Assembly: GCA_916610825.1 (NCBI GenBank)
Contig: OU744447.1
Coordinates: 31,826,073-31,890,072, forward strand
Direction: 5' to 3'
Length of the DNA: 64,000 bases
Origin: Haliclystus octoradiatus
Lineage: Eukaryota > Cnidaria > Staurozoa > Stauromedusae > Haliclystidae
Shown in pieces: positions 33,746-46,832 of this stretch (the first letter of the stretch is position 1; each line of letters starts with the position of its first letter). The notes under the pieces are model-generated. The model saw only the letters and a program-made list of their open reading frames with translations, did not search any database and was not told the DNA's origin. The position numbers and the translations under genes were made by a program.

Positions 33746-36397
33746 TTAAGATATTTTTACGATTGCTTATCAAAATGTTGCACATATAGTCTAATCAAAA
33801 TATTGTCTATACAATGTTAATCATCATATTACAGCACAATATTAATTTTAGATTAGATTAAACATTTAATTTAAATCAATTACGATTTATAATAAAGTCA
33901 CACTGAAACCCTGACGAGAGCCAGTGCAACAATTCAATCGTAACAGAGTAATAGTTTGGATTCATCAGGTGGTCATTGAAAAAGATCAGTCTATCATAAT
34001 AATACCCAAACGTCAATAATAATTCCAGAATACAACTGCATGTATAGATAATTGTAAAATAACAGCAGAAGATCCAAATGTTGAAGAGAAAAGTTGTTGT
34101 ATAGCTTGTAAGTAAATTTCATCCGCTTTTTGTGTTATTGCATCCAGCAAGTAAAATCTTCAATATTCAACCACATGTAATGTTTGATGGTTTGTGAGTA
34201 GAGTGTAACATTTCTTTATCATATCAGTGTATTGATTGCTACAGTGTATTAAAGTATTGCTCGTCAATTTTGAGATCCAGGATTTTCACTTTGAAAAACA
34301 AATACATATAACACTGATTAGATAAGTAATAAAAGATTAAATCTACATTAAGATGAAAGTGACAACTAGCAAAACACAGTGAAATTAGTTGCGGGCAACG
34401 CCGGTGAAAGTTTAAGAAAAGTATGTTGTGGAAAATGTGCCAATGTAGACGATATTACGTTGCTTGGTCATAAAAAAATAAAAATTAATTACTATCGTTC
34501 TGATGATGTGTGAACAGAAGTAAAATAAAAACATGCAGATTTTATTCTAAGTTTCAAAAGAAGTAGGATAGATCCTAATTTATCAAATTAAAATTGTCAC
34601 GAACCCTCAGTCAATATCACATATTATATTATGATACAATGCCTTATATAGAGCAATATATTGACAAGCTTAAATCAGTAGCAAAAATGCAGTCAAATTC
34701 CAAAACCATTATTCTCTGCTATGTATGTTACTGTGTATGTTTTATCAGAAAATATTGATAGCAGTTCATAGACCTTCTGGCCCATGAAGTCCTATGAGCT
34801 GCTGACAGCAGCTGCACCTAAATTACACTCTTGCATCATAACTGTTTACTTAGGAACAAAAAAAACAATCATAGCAAAAACAATTTCAAGAAAGCTTGTA
34901 TACATATCTACGTAAATTTATGATTAACAATGCAACATTCTATGCATTATGTTAATCATGCGATACACTATTTTTCAACAATAATAATACAGACAATGCA
35001 CAATATTAACGGCAATACTCATGATACCCAACATTAGGCCTACTGAATGTTCTGGAACAGTGATGTGAGAAAATTTGAATATTTTCGCATTTGATAAAAA
35101 TTTTAACCTAATAACAACAATTAAGTAGGCTGTAGTTTTGATTTTAAAGGATTGGAACATAATCAAATAAATCCCTGTCAATATCATAATTATTCAAAAA
35201 AACATTTTTCAATTTCCATGCTAGACTGTGCAGATACACACTGGTATACAACAATAAGCAGAAAAGATATATGGATCTGTTTAAAAAACATTCAAATAAA
35301 ATTACAGCAGTTTATTATATTCTTGAACAAAATTTGATTGATAAGAAAACTTTTCAATTTCGGATTATTATTTAACCGTAAATATTCTACAACACAATGG
35401 AATTGCAAGCGCAATTCCGATAACTGAAATCCCCGCACATATGCAACCTGGCTTTTAAAATCTATTGACTATTTTGTAGTCATGTCTTTTTAAACAACTT
35501 CAGGTATGTGCAAATTTGGATAACTGCAATGAAAATTGTTGACAATTTTAACTAGCACAGCGGGTTCCACCGTACTCTGTGGGATTAACAGATGAAGTTG
35601 CTTCAAATTAGTATTTAGTAGTTCATGGTTACAGTGACCAGGAAGAAAAACACAGGCAGTCCTAACAAGCTTAATTTTGATAACCTCAAATGTACACAGT
35701 TGACACAGTAGGAATGGATGTTTTTTAACAGTTTGTATGATTTCATATTATTTTTTTGACATGGAGGTAATATTACTTCCAGACGTAATATTATTTCTGT
35801 ATAAAAAGCTTCAAGTGTTACATTGACAATTCACTGATATTAACTGTGGATTATGGATTAACAAATTGTGAAAGTAATCTTGAAGATTAAACTTTCTTTT
35901 CATAAAGAGGAAATATATCATTTTCATTCATAACAAACACGGCAAAAATCCGTAAATACAGAGATGTAACTGAAAAGGTTAGGTCAATTGTTACAAATGA
36001 AGAAGGAAAGCCATAATTTCACTAAATCATTGCAAAACATATGTATTGCATTGACTCTGGGTTGTTATTTCCATATGTACAGTTTTCCATTTCATATATG
36101 TATTTCCATGTTATTTCCATTTCACATATGTACAGTTTTCTGATAATAAAAAAGAGAATTGTTGTGAATCGAATAGACAGACCATTACTAATTTATGAAA
36201 ATCAATTATATTCCTATTTCGTAAAATCCAGGCAACGTAGAACATCATTCCCTGTCTTTTTATCTGTAGGTCTATTATGAGACATTTAACAATGAAACAT
36301 TAATAGGCTTAACATCTATCTCAACGTAGAATTCAGGATATCTGATTTAAGCGAAAATTTGTAAAAAAAGAGAATCTGATTAGAATTCTATAGGCTA
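33746..36397. other. Non-coding stretch
   Basis: No supported exon or bounded element. A small duplication places CATATGTACAGTTTTC at about 36073 and again at about 36125, 52 bases apart. A perfect hairpin GGAATTGC...GCAATTCC lies at about 35399. Confidence 0.4.
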
Positions 36398-36403
36398 TGG
36401 GTA

Positions 36404-37786
36404 CTAGACTGGTCCAAAAAACATGAAAGTTTGAAATGTTATCGGGCCCATCGATTTTCTTGTTCAGAATGCTTTGAAAATAAGTTGTGCACAACTTTTA
36501 TTGTACTTTGACATTGAGAAATGGGGTCCCAAGGCCCCTCTATATTAATACGAAAAGCTAATGGGGAAAACGTTGATATTTTGCAAACGCATATTTTGAT
36601 ATCGTAGTTTGAAGAAAGTTTGTAACTCGAGAAGGTCATTCTGTTGAACGGTGGCTGTTTTATAGACACAAGATGTCGTTAACTTGTTTTTAAAATGGTC
36701 ATTCTTGCTACCGCCGCTTTACTCAGATAACAGAAATATTACTCAGAAAGCTGTTCATTTTGTTTAACTCAGTTAAAATTTATAACAGAATTAGCTGCCG
36801 TTTGGGAAATAAAACTTCGGAAACAAAGCCTTTGACATTGTTCAACTTGATCTACGGAGGTAATTACTTGAATCTCAAAATGTTTGAAAACTTTTAAAGA
36901 GCTATATCCCTTGCTACGTGACAAAGAAATAATTCGATGCCTTCATAAATTCAAGCTTGAACATGTAACTGCTCACATGTGACTTCCGAAAATGTATTCG
37001 TAAAATTCTTCGTGGATTACTGAACTTTATCATCGTTCGACGTTTGGAACAGTTGATCGCTCGTGCTTCACTGTTCTCCGTGGCCCAAAATTTATTAGAT
37101 GTTTTATAAATTCGAATATAAATTAATGAATATGAATATGAATATAAATAGGAATCGACATACGAATATATGCGATATCTTTGTTTGATTTCCAACGTTT
37201 TATTCGAAACTTTATTTAAACTTTATTCCATATTTTGTTTATCTAAATAATAGCGACCGTAACAATAATGAATATCTCAATAACAACATCAATATGATCT
37301 GAATCCATAAAACAGTCACCGTTCAACAGAATGACCTTCTCGAGTTACAAACTTTCTTCAAACTACGACATCAACGGCGGTGACACCTTTCACGGAAATA
37401 TTTTTAGATTGACAGATTGACAGCAGACACTTATAGATTAATCCTTTTTTACAGCAGAAGCAACGGTTTTTTATGCATCGTATTCAACCCCATAGTTTTA
37501 AGGCAATGATAAAGATTCAAACATTTAAATTAATAAATTCAGATTATTCAGATCATTACCTCCACGGCCATGTGAGCAAATTTTAGAATATGTTTTCACA
37601 AAGATGACGTATTAGCGTTTGAAAAATATCAGCGTTTTCCCCATTAACTTTACGTATTAATTTAGAGGGGCCTTGGGACCCCATTTCCCAATGTCAAATT
37701 ACAATAAAATGTGTGAACGCATTCTGAACAAGAAAATTGATGGGCCCGATAACATTTCAAACTTTCATGTTTTTGGACCAGTCTAG
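36404..37786. mobile_element. Non-autonomous TIR transposon with 6-bp target duplication
   Basis: TGGGTA occurs at 36398-36403 and again at 37787-37792, directly outside the termini CTAGACTGGTCCAAAAA... and ...TTTTTGGACCAGTCTAG. The terminal inverted repeats extend about 250 bases (for example GGGCCCATCGATTTTCTTGT against ACAAGAAAATTGATGGGCCC). The right arm is interrupted by about 250 bases (37371-37620) absent from the left arm. There is no transposase frame. A 6-bp duplication is unusual for the common superfamilies, so I do not assign one. Confidence 0.85.
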
Positions 37787-38358
37787 TGGGTACATAATCT
37801 TTTGCGATTTCAGTAGCTTTGAAATCCTGAAATGGAGTGAAAGAGGGTCGAACGCGTAAATCTCTTTTAAAAAAAAAAAAAGAGAAACGCAATTTTCAAT
37901 TTCCGAAATAACTACTTGGAAGTTTAGGAATCCTGAATTACAAACGTAGTACAGTTAAATATATACCATGCCTACCTATTTTTAATTGGGTTGCATAGTC
38001 AGGCAAATGGTGACAAAACAATAGCCATGAATGTTTTTCAAATTCCCATCCAGCAAATTCCTATAGTTTGTATAGAAAAACACAACAAACAAGTCAAGAT
38101 AATAAACCTATTCAGACAGTAGAATATCAAGATGCAAATCATAGGAGAATATGTGATGTTTTGACAAGGACTATATAGTTTTAGAGGCTGAGAACTCTTC
38201 AGATAGAATGTATTACAACTAATGATTACAATAAATCAGATATGTTTTGAAAAATATCAGCAACACCAATTAGGAATAGCTATTACAGAAATATTCAGTA
38301 TAGCCTCAATTCAATACAGAAAATGTCGAAGCTCATATAATAATCTGCTTTGTAGCTC

Positions 38359-38714
38359 TAAGTGGATCACAAACTGCGCGTAAGTGGGTCACATCGTAAC
38401 TTCCTTGCTTTTTCTAAGTTGAATAAAGGCATTTAATAAATTCGATTGTGTTTTCAAGATATCATATCTAAATAAAACGATGACCAGGATATTTTATGTT
38501 TTTCAGTCTGATTGGGGAACATGGCAGATTGCAGTAAGTGGGTTACGGCTTGTAAACTCATTCTAATCTACTTGATTTTTCATATCTGTTAAATTATTTT
38601 GAATAATACTGTCCCCTTTATCATTTTAAAAAACTATTAACAAAAATGAAGCCAAATGTTAAAATAATTTTAAAGCCCTGAAAGAAAACACTCTCAACCT
38701 TGTAAGTGGGTCAC
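38359..38714. repeat. Interspersed 12-mer TAAGTGGGTCAC, four copies
   Basis: TAAGTGGATCAC at 38359, TAAGTGGGTCAC at 38381, TAAGTGGGTTAC at 38535 and TAAGTGGGTCAC at 38703, all on the plus strand. The last two gaps are 154 and 168 bases, suggesting a decayed tandem unit of about 160 bases. The sequences between copies do not obviously match. Confidence 0.6.
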
Positions 38715-39017
38715 GATAGAATTGCTCTAGGCTAGAAACAAACTTGAGCCAAACATAACTTTTGCAGCACGTAATTAATACTTTTTTACTGTCAGATATA
38801 AACATAGGAAAATTTTAAATGCTTGGAAAGTATAGAAATATAACAAGCATATTAGATTAGCCCAATTCGAACAGTCAGGCTGAGTTAGTCTGCTGATCTG
38901 AACTGATTGGTCGACAAAAATATCAGGAATCTTATGATCTTCTGAAAAGAAATTCGAAGCTGGGGCAGCTTACAAAATAGACATAAACTACTTGCCAATA
39001 CCGCATCATATCTTTAA

Positions 39018-41054
39018 AGTGGGAATAAACCCCCAGACTATCTTTAGATATATAGTAGAACCCGACGTGAAAAAAACAATGGCGTAATATTTTTTTCGAT
39101 CTGGAAAATATTTCTTGGTGAAAAATGCCTTCAAAGTGGTGGTTTGACCCAAATGTCGCTGAGGAAAAAAAGGGGATTGGATTTAGCTTTATGACGACAA
39201 AGTCACAAGTCGTGTGGTTTTTCTAATAGAATTTAGATCGTATTAATCAAGCGATGTTACGTTTGAGATGGCGTAGCTCTGTAACGGCAATCTATTTTTC
39301 TCTCCCACAAACCCGAGGTAAGGAAGAACATATAAACTCAAGAGTACCAAAATTCCAGATGATTTAATGATTTTAATGTTCATGAATTTGAAGAAAATAA
39401 AAATCAGAAAATATTTCATTCGTAGCGCGCGTTATACAGATTATATTTTGACATATCATTCTCACACATATTTAACACATATCAAAAGATTCTCTGGTGA
39501 CCACAAAAGCTAGCTAAGTAGAATTTATTGTTGTAAGCATATGTCTGCACTGAAAATAGAGTGTTCTTTTGAGGGTAAAAATCATAATGTATGGTGGGAA
39601 ACGCTAATAAGAACACCATAACCGTCGGTTTTATAGTCCTCTTTTCACAGAAGCGAAATCTGTCCATCTGATTTCTCGTCTCTGTAGAGAGGTATTTTGT
39701 GCAAAGTAACTTCTGCACTGTATTACTGCATCCTATAAACTACAGATTGTGACGACATGATGCTAACATGTTCTACTTTCTAGCCGAAGGAATGAATACT
39801 AGATTGGTAAAATAATTTTGTGGCGTATGTAAAATAAGGAACGAGACTTCACATTGCAAAACCCTAATTTTGTTAATCATATAACTTTGATAGAGAGGAT
39901 AATAATTTATGCAATGAAGATTTACCGCAAAACCGACAAATGATAGAATCTGCATTACTGTAGTTCTACTCTAGTATACGGATGTAAGCTTGAATAAGAA
40001 CGTCCGAGCCCTCTATCATGTTTGTACTATTTTCCGATATTTTATAGAATTTTATAGTGTAATGTACTGAAGAATTCTCAATGGTTTTTTAAATATTAAA
40101 TGCTTGGTGAATTAATGATGAACACTTTGTTAGACTATTGAGTATAATATATCTATCTATACAGTCGTATAAACTATACGACTACATGGTTTAAGTTTTA
40201 GTAGGCAAACATCAATTTCAACCTTAAACGTTGAAATGATAATTGAAGAATGTCTATTTAATGTTTTAGTAATACTTAATTAAATCCGAAAAAGTACAAT
40301 TAATACTTTGCAGTACCAACTATTTCGAGGAAAAGTCGTCTGTGCATGCCCTTGCAAATCAAGTCAGTTTACATTCACATTTAGATCATTGAAAGGATAC
40401 CCTGTAGAAATATTTACTCAATAACAACTTGCAGATCATAGAGTTAAAAATAGTTAAAACTTATATAGCGTAAGATCAAGCTCTTTCGAAGGGTACGTGT
40501 CTACTAATTAAGATTTGAGAAGTACTGCGGTCACACTCAGAATACGTAACTAATTTGTGTCACTAGACTCTTCACAAAGGAACAGTCGCACCGCCTGACA
40601 TTTGTGTTAATCCGCAATCTATATCAGATTCATCGCGCTTAATGACGCTACGAGAAATTATTTCGACTGAGCGTTTCAATAGATTTTATTCTGCTCCTGA
40701 AATCACAAATTGCATCTTTTTTAAGTAATTCGCGAGTTTATATGTTTGTTCATGGCTCAGCCTTGTCAGAAATTTTTTTTGCGTGACTTCTCGGAGCTAG
40801 GTCACCTCAAAGTTTACGTCGCGTTATCAGCCCACTCTTGAGTCTGTTAGACAAACCGCACGACTTGTGACTTTGTCGTCATAAAGCAAGATCCAATCCC
40901 TTTTTTTTCTCAGCGACATTTGGGTCAAAACACCACTTTGAAGGCACTTTTCACCAAGAAATAATTTCCAGATCGAAACAAAAATTACGCCATTGTTTTT
41001 TTCACGTCGGGTTCTACTACACATGTAAAGATAGTCTGGGGGTTTATTCCCACT
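39018..41054. mobile_element. TIR transposon at TTAA (about 2.0 kb, non-autonomous)
   Basis: TTAA flanks both ends (39014-39017 and 41055-41058). The termini AGTGGGAATAAACCCCCAGA and TCTGGGGGTTTATTCCCACT are inverted copies, and the arms stay similar for about 200-270 bases (ACCCGACGTGAAAAAAACAA, GACAAAGTCACAAGTCGTG). TTAA targeting is known for piggyBac and Kolobok-type elements. The interior (about 1.5 kb) has no transposase I recognise. Arm divergence of roughly one in eight bases suggests an old insertion. Confidence 0.82.
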
Positions 41055-41171
41055 TTAATAACGATGTGTTTATTTATCAAGAAGGCCTGTTATCCTATGC
41101 TTTCAAATTAAGATGGTGGATTAGCTAGCAATGATATCTTCCAAGTTCAATAGCCTAGTATAGTATTGCAG

Positions 41172-41386
41172 AAGTGCCATAGCAGCAACATAAGCCTTGT
41201 TGATATAAAGAAGCAATTGAAGAAAACAGCAAATAAACTTACCTATAACATGTCTACTTCTCAGAAAAATGAAGGAGAGAGAGTACGATGTCGTAAAATA
41301 CGTATTGACCATGACCGCCAAAACATTTCACCGAATCTAGCATGTTCAGAGCAAGTACAAAAACAAACCATATTTCGTTTTGAACG
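41172..41386 (+). CDS. Weak candidate helical exon, plus strand
   Basis: TAGTATTGCAG precedes 41172 and CG|GTAAAG follows 41386. Phase is 0 at the start and 2 at the end. It reads KCHSSNISLVDIKKQLKKTA and later RVRCRKIRIDHDRQN. It is lysine-rich and helical with three cysteines, as in the helical modules of genes A and B. The acceptor phase would fit after 28331. The opposite strand also has a possible donor here (ACTTACC at 41237), so the evidence is ambiguous. Confidence 0.25.
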
Positions 41387-41707
41387 GTAAAGTTAAAGAA
41401 TTCGTTCCAGTGATAAGTTGTTGTGATATCGCAGTACATCATTTTATTACTTTCATCGTAGGCTAAACGTTCCTTATGTATCGGGGAAACAAATACTTGT
41501 AGTTGAATTCAGTTTGTAAAACCATGGTAAAACAGTAAAATTCGTAAACTGACTGAGCTTTTCGTTTTCACACTTTTTCAAATTGGGGTCTGGATGCAAG
41601 AACGCTCGGGATTGGCTGTAAAGAAACTTCAGGAGCTGCCGACTATCGAGCAGCCTGCATGCAGACCAAAAATACAATTCAGTGTTCCCTTTACGTCTGC
41701 GTGTAGG

Positions 41708-42028
41708 TAGCCTGCGTACCAGCCCCAAGGTTTTTTCTGAAACCATAGGGTCTGTGAACTAATGTGTGATTTTCAGCCCAACAAGTTCTCATGAATATGA
41801 GATATAATTTATGCATTACGTTGAAATCATTGTCGCGGCTGATACCTATGACGTGTTTGACAGAGAGTTGTGATTTTATGATGATTGATGTTTTGTGAAA
41901 GTGTGTGAATTGGAATGTGAATAATTTACTAAATTATATAGGTGCTATTTTCAATGGGCTGAGAATCACACATTAGTTCACAGACCCTATGGTTTTAGAA
42001 ATAAATCTCGGGGCTGGTACGCAGGCTA
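41708..42028. mobile_element. 321-bp MITE with 9-bp target duplication (MULE-like)
   Basis: GCGTGTAGG is present at 41699-41707 and repeated exactly at 42029-42037. The termini TAGCCTGCGTACCAGCCCC and GGGGCTGGTACGCAGGCTA are perfect inverted repeats of 19 bases. They extend with few mismatches through ACCATAGGGTCTGTGAACTA and its complement. A 9-bp duplication is the hallmark of Mutator-like elements. The intact duplication and near-identical arms make this one of the youngest insertions in the window. Confidence 0.9.
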
Positions 42029-42570
42029 GCGTGTAGGCTCAATAGCGTCATAGCGATTTTTAGACTTTACGAATATTATAAAGTGCCTATAGAAAGCTTC
42101 CCAATATAAAGCCTACCCTAGCAAATGGATTTTCCTGTGTAGTATGTAACATATTGTATGTATGATGCTTTTATTATGAAGTTGTTCAATTCAGTATATT
42201 TTAATTAGTTACCTACATCTTTCATTAGCGTATTAAGAGGAATTCTGTCATTTTTTCAAGAAGGTTCTAACTTGAAGGATATTTCTTTTTAAATTATGTT
42301 TGCTAGAACATGTTGTAGCACCGAATTGATATATCAACTTTTTTGCACTAAATTCCATTTCATGAGATGTATTAATCAATTACAAACCACTTTCCAGTTT
42401 TTTCACTGTTATTAACTTTTCGAATGTGACCTAGATCATTACAGCTACTGAAGAACCTGAAAACACGATCATATCTCAACTACGTTATGTTCGAGGTTGA
42501 AAATTATGACATGGTTATTATTGATATTTCATATTGTTTTCCGTCGAATTAATTCTTCCAATTTGTTCAG

Positions 42571-42753
42571 CTCAACAATTCAACTGGGAAAGCATCGACA
42601 ATTCACAGTCAAGGTTCCACATAACAATAACAGGAATAATAGCCTAACAATCCACATCTGGTAAATATGTATTTAATACTACGAAATAAAAACAACATGG
42701 ATTGATGTGCGTGCCGTGATTGTGTAGATGCTTTCCCAGTTGATTTGTTGAAG
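42571..42753. mobile_element. Small inverted-repeat element
   Basis: CAACAATTCAACTGGGAAAG at 42573 and CTTTCCCAGTTGATTTGTTG at 42731 are imperfect inverted copies. They continue with CATCGACAATTCAC against GTGATTGTGTAGATG. The arms are about 35 bases and the interior about 110 bases is non-coding. A MITE is likely; no target duplication is clear. Confidence 0.55.
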
Positions 42754-42759
42754 TGTCTA

Positions 42760-44161
42760 TTGTTTCATTCTTCAATGTTTAAGCCATGGTTCTTCCTCGA
42801 TTTTAATTAATTTTACATTTCTATTGACCACTCTCAGGGTTTATTTTCACTATTTCAGAAATCAAAGCTGTCAAACGGTTAAACACATTTTGCCGGCTCC
42901 TGCCATTTCCAAGTGTAGTAAAGATGATAAAAGTGTGTGGTAACCCTTGCCAAAGATTAAACAAAGTTCATAATCAAGTTTGTTTATAATGCGAAAGGTC
43001 GCTCAAAACTTGAATTATAATTATTCAAAATTCAATTCAGCTTCAATGTTTTCACTACCAAAATGTCCTTGGATCAAATTAAAACATCAAAACGCTAGTC
43101 TTTCTTAAATAGAGATAGCTATGTTTATATTACACTTCCTCTTTGAGAATCTGACAAAGTCTTATCAACAAACTTCGACGGGAATTTTACCAAAAACTTA
43201 CCTTGTATTTCTAAGAAGTCGGACCAATCAAGTTACTAAAATAAGTTCGAATTTGACGCTATATTTTAGAAACGTCCTTCTTCTCCATTGTTATTGCCAC
43301 TAAAAGACAAATGGATCATAAGAAGTTTACAGTGATTACAATATTGCTTGAGACTTGTAATTTTACAACAAGTCATGTACTATATATGATATTTTATGTA
43401 TTTTTATTACCAGATAAATTTTAATGTTGTTGATAGTACAGTATTATAATTTTTTTTATTAAGGTTAATTACTTTTTATTAATCATGAATAAACGTTTTA
43501 CACATATGATATATCTATGATTTCAATCGACTTTGAATCACAGCAACAAAAACTTTGAAAAATGTGGTTTGCTGTTCTGAGCAAGCCCCCTATATAATGT
43601 GAATGTATATGTTATGCATTTACTGATCATAATTATTTTTTGAAACTCCGTGATGAAATTAAAGATAATATGTAGCATAATCTGAATTCTTCTCAATTTA
43701 AGATGTTATGTAGTTGAGGTTACGGGACAGCAACTGTGAGGCAAACACGTTTGATGATATTAGGGAATCAAACTTATTTTGGAAAAATAATTATTATTAT
43801 CATTATTATTGTTATGTAAGTTTTTTAGATGTTTGAAATGTGTCTATTTTGTTGTGAAATAGAATCGTTCTACCGTAGAAGAAACAGAATCCCAATGCAA
43901 CGTCGAAGTAATAATAAAAGAGATGTACTCTGAAGATATGAAATTCCCCATTAATTAAAATTGGACGCTTGATAATCATGTTCAAACCTGTCGTGAGTTT
44001 ATTCTATCCTGTAAAATTAGTAGCAGCGAGTTTACAAAGGTAGCAATTGATTGTGGTTTGTAATCCAGATGGAATTCTAATATCATATTTTCTCTTTTTG
44101 ATTACAGCAATCAAAACTTGCAGTTTCTACTTTTGAATATTTTATTTATTTATTATTCCAG
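42760..44161. other. Non-coding, upstream of the large gene B exon
   Basis: No exon feeding the phase-1 start at 44162 was identified, although one must exist. AT-rich; short frames such as 43121-43303 lack splice context. Confidence 0.4.
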
Positions 44162-45842
44162 CAAAAGACAACTCTCTTAAAGATATAAACAGCTTAATGA
44201 ATAGTCAGACTGTTCCTGAGTCAGTAGAAGTCTCAGATGGTTGTCATTTCACAGCTAAAAAAGATGGATCTAAACTTGTCTTAGTCACTACTTCCCAGCA
44301 ATGTCCTAACCCACCTGAAATGGATCCAATAATTGGTATCTTCAAATATGGAACAGTAGATGTCTCCTCGGCATCAGATAATATTGTTAAGTCAGATATG
44401 CTGACCGTTACAAGTCTGATATACGACAGTGCATCGAAGGAAATAACTCTACATTGCAAAAGCACAGAGGAGATGTATTATATCATAGAGCACTATGTTA
44501 AGCTTAGACCAATGACTGCTACAATTACAATCCCGCTTGAGGGAGATTTGGATTTGAAAAGAATGGCAATCTTGTTTGATGGAAGCTTCTCAGTACGTTC
44601 ACAGAAATCAACTACAAAGTTTATCAAACCAGCGGGTACAGAGACCTTCAGAATTGATCTAGAAACTACATCAATCTCTCCCAACGACTTTGCAAATGAG
44701 TTTGGGGTTCGTGTTGGTGAAATGACTAGTTATGCTGTCAGCTTTGACACCACTAAACTTGAGGACATGGGTTTCTCGACAAATCCAAAAGTAGAAGGGT
44801 CGTACACAAAAGGGATTGGATTTCAAATAGCTGTTTATGATACAGTTGCTAGAAGCCCAGCATTTGACAGTGCCAATGTCTATTTTATTGTTAGTAAAGG
44901 AGAAGGTATGGACAAACCCAATGCAGCTTTCGTGGCATTGATCACTCCAGGGGCCGACGAAAGCATCACTAGCCCAACTGATACATTGAAAATCTTTCTC
45001 AGGTACGACATAACTGATGTTCCATTATTTCGTCATATCAGTAAACCATATGTCGTCATGATATCTGACGGAGCTATTCCTCTACTTGATCAGGAAGTAT
45101 TTAAAGAAACATTCCAAAACTTTATCAAAAAAGGAGACGTAAAAGAAATCCCTTTAGGAGTTCACGTTAGGATATTTTTGGAAATGAAGACAGCTGTCAG
45201 AAATTGTGAAGGTGATAAAGATATTAGTGGCCTTCCTGATGGAGAAGTGTCAATTGGATTTGAAATCACTCCAACTGGGCTTTCTCATTACTACCCTAAG
45301 AATCTGAAAGTTGATGCAAAGACCTTGCTAACATGTCTAGACCCTGATATCAAAGCAGAATTACCGAGCATGATATTTGGGGATTACAAATCGTTTGATG
45401 TAAAGGAATTCACATACAATCCGGGAAATGGAAAAAGAAAAGGTAGTTTTGTTGGACATGTAATATTCCCAGGGAAGTTGGTAATAAAGAAAGATGCACT
45501 AGAATTTCAAGGTCTAGAAATAAGAGTTGAAAGTAGTTCCGAACGTGAATGGACATTCGCAGTGTCAACAAACATTAAAATTAATGAAGTCGAAGCAGCG
45601 CTGTCTTTGTCTAAAAGTGGGAATGTGTATGCATTTAGCGCGATGTTTAAGAAGCTCAATACTAAAACGTTGAAGCAGATATTGCACATTGAAGAAGGAA
45701 CAACAAGCATAGGAGGGTCAATTATGGATCTATTGGAACTAGAAATTGATAATTTGAGATTTGATGTTACCCTTGGAGAAAGTACTGAATTTAGGTGGGA
45801 TTTTCTAAATAAAAACTGCGAATATACGATACGAATAAGTGA
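44162..45842 (+). CDS. Gene B, large beta-rich exon
   Basis: The acceptor TTATTTATTATTCCAG is before 44162 and the start is phase 1. It encodes about 560 residues without interruption: AKDNSLKDINSLMNSQ, then strand-rich sequence (MTATITIPLEGDLDLKRMAI, GSFVGHVIFPGKLVIKKD, NVYAFSAMFKKLNTK) with only five cysteines (for example DGCHFT, RNCEGD, LTCLDP). No named domain is recognised. The alternation suggests repeated beta-sandwich or lipid-binding-like sheets, which is inference. The best donor by sequence (GTGAGT at 45839) leaves phase 1, which would hit a stop in the next exon. The donor GTGGCT at 45843 gives phase 2 and an open join (RISE then FSGAPIIKG), so I place the end at 45842. Confidence 0.82.
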
Positions 45843-46832
45843 GTGGCTGTTGCTGATGCTTGTGTCATGCAAACTAAAATCGTAAAATTACGGATCTTTG
45901 CTTGCAAAAATACGCAAATTATATGACAAAAAGAATATGTCGAGGATAGGAATAAGGTTTATTTTGATGGTAGAATATACACATCAAACACCTTCCTTGT
46001 GTAATGGTTCTGCTCGTGGGTCTACATAATTTTTCTTTTGTTGATTAAGGCGAAGCAACACAGCATGTGAAAATACATTTCAGACTTTTGTTGCTTCAAA
46101 AGCATAAATGCAAATGATCCTATGTTAGAGTTGTCTATTTCATACAATGCTCCATTTTTCTCAACATTTTCTTTACAAGTAAATTTCCTCAGATTTTACC
46201 GTCAATTCTAGCGTTTATTATAAATCTACTTTATTCCATTGCTATAACTTGTAGCTTATCTCAAAGAAGCAATTTGTTTCTATTGAAAATTCGACCTTTT
46301 GTAGTCTCCATAATGACATCATTTTAAGAGAACGGTTGTATGTTTAATGTAATGTGTTACGAACACTTTCGGTACTGTGAGACATTCAGGAGGTCAGAAT
46401 CACTCACTTCACGGCTCGTGATTTACAAGACTCTTTCATGAGTCCTTACGTACCCCATATATACATGTCAGAGTACATTGAGCTGATCACCATTTTCTCT
46501 TTTTTAATTTATGGACTTGATAAGTGGTGAGTCACATTCTGACATAATAAAAGAAAAAGTTAACTAAAGCTACAAAACCGCAAAACCGCAAAAGGCGACA
46601 AAATAAAATGTTTATAGTAAAAATACCGGCCCTTCGAATACGATTTTTGTAACTTTTGGATTTGTCAAAAATTTACGGAAAAATGAAAAAAGTCACATAC
46701 CGATGTTTACCATTTCATATCGATATACTCAAATTTCTATTCACGGCAGCTGTGCCTATTGTTGCGAAAAGGATTTAAGAGTTGAAGTCTCTCCTTAAAA
46801 TTAAAATAAATTTATTCTCTCACTTTCTATAG

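Noticed and set aside
35399-35420. GGAATTGC...GCAATTCC hairpin
   Set aside because: Too short and isolated to distinguish from chance in 64 kb.
41474-41746. 90-codon minus-strand frame
   Set aside because: It overlaps the target duplication and arm of the 41708-42028 MITE and has no recognisable content.
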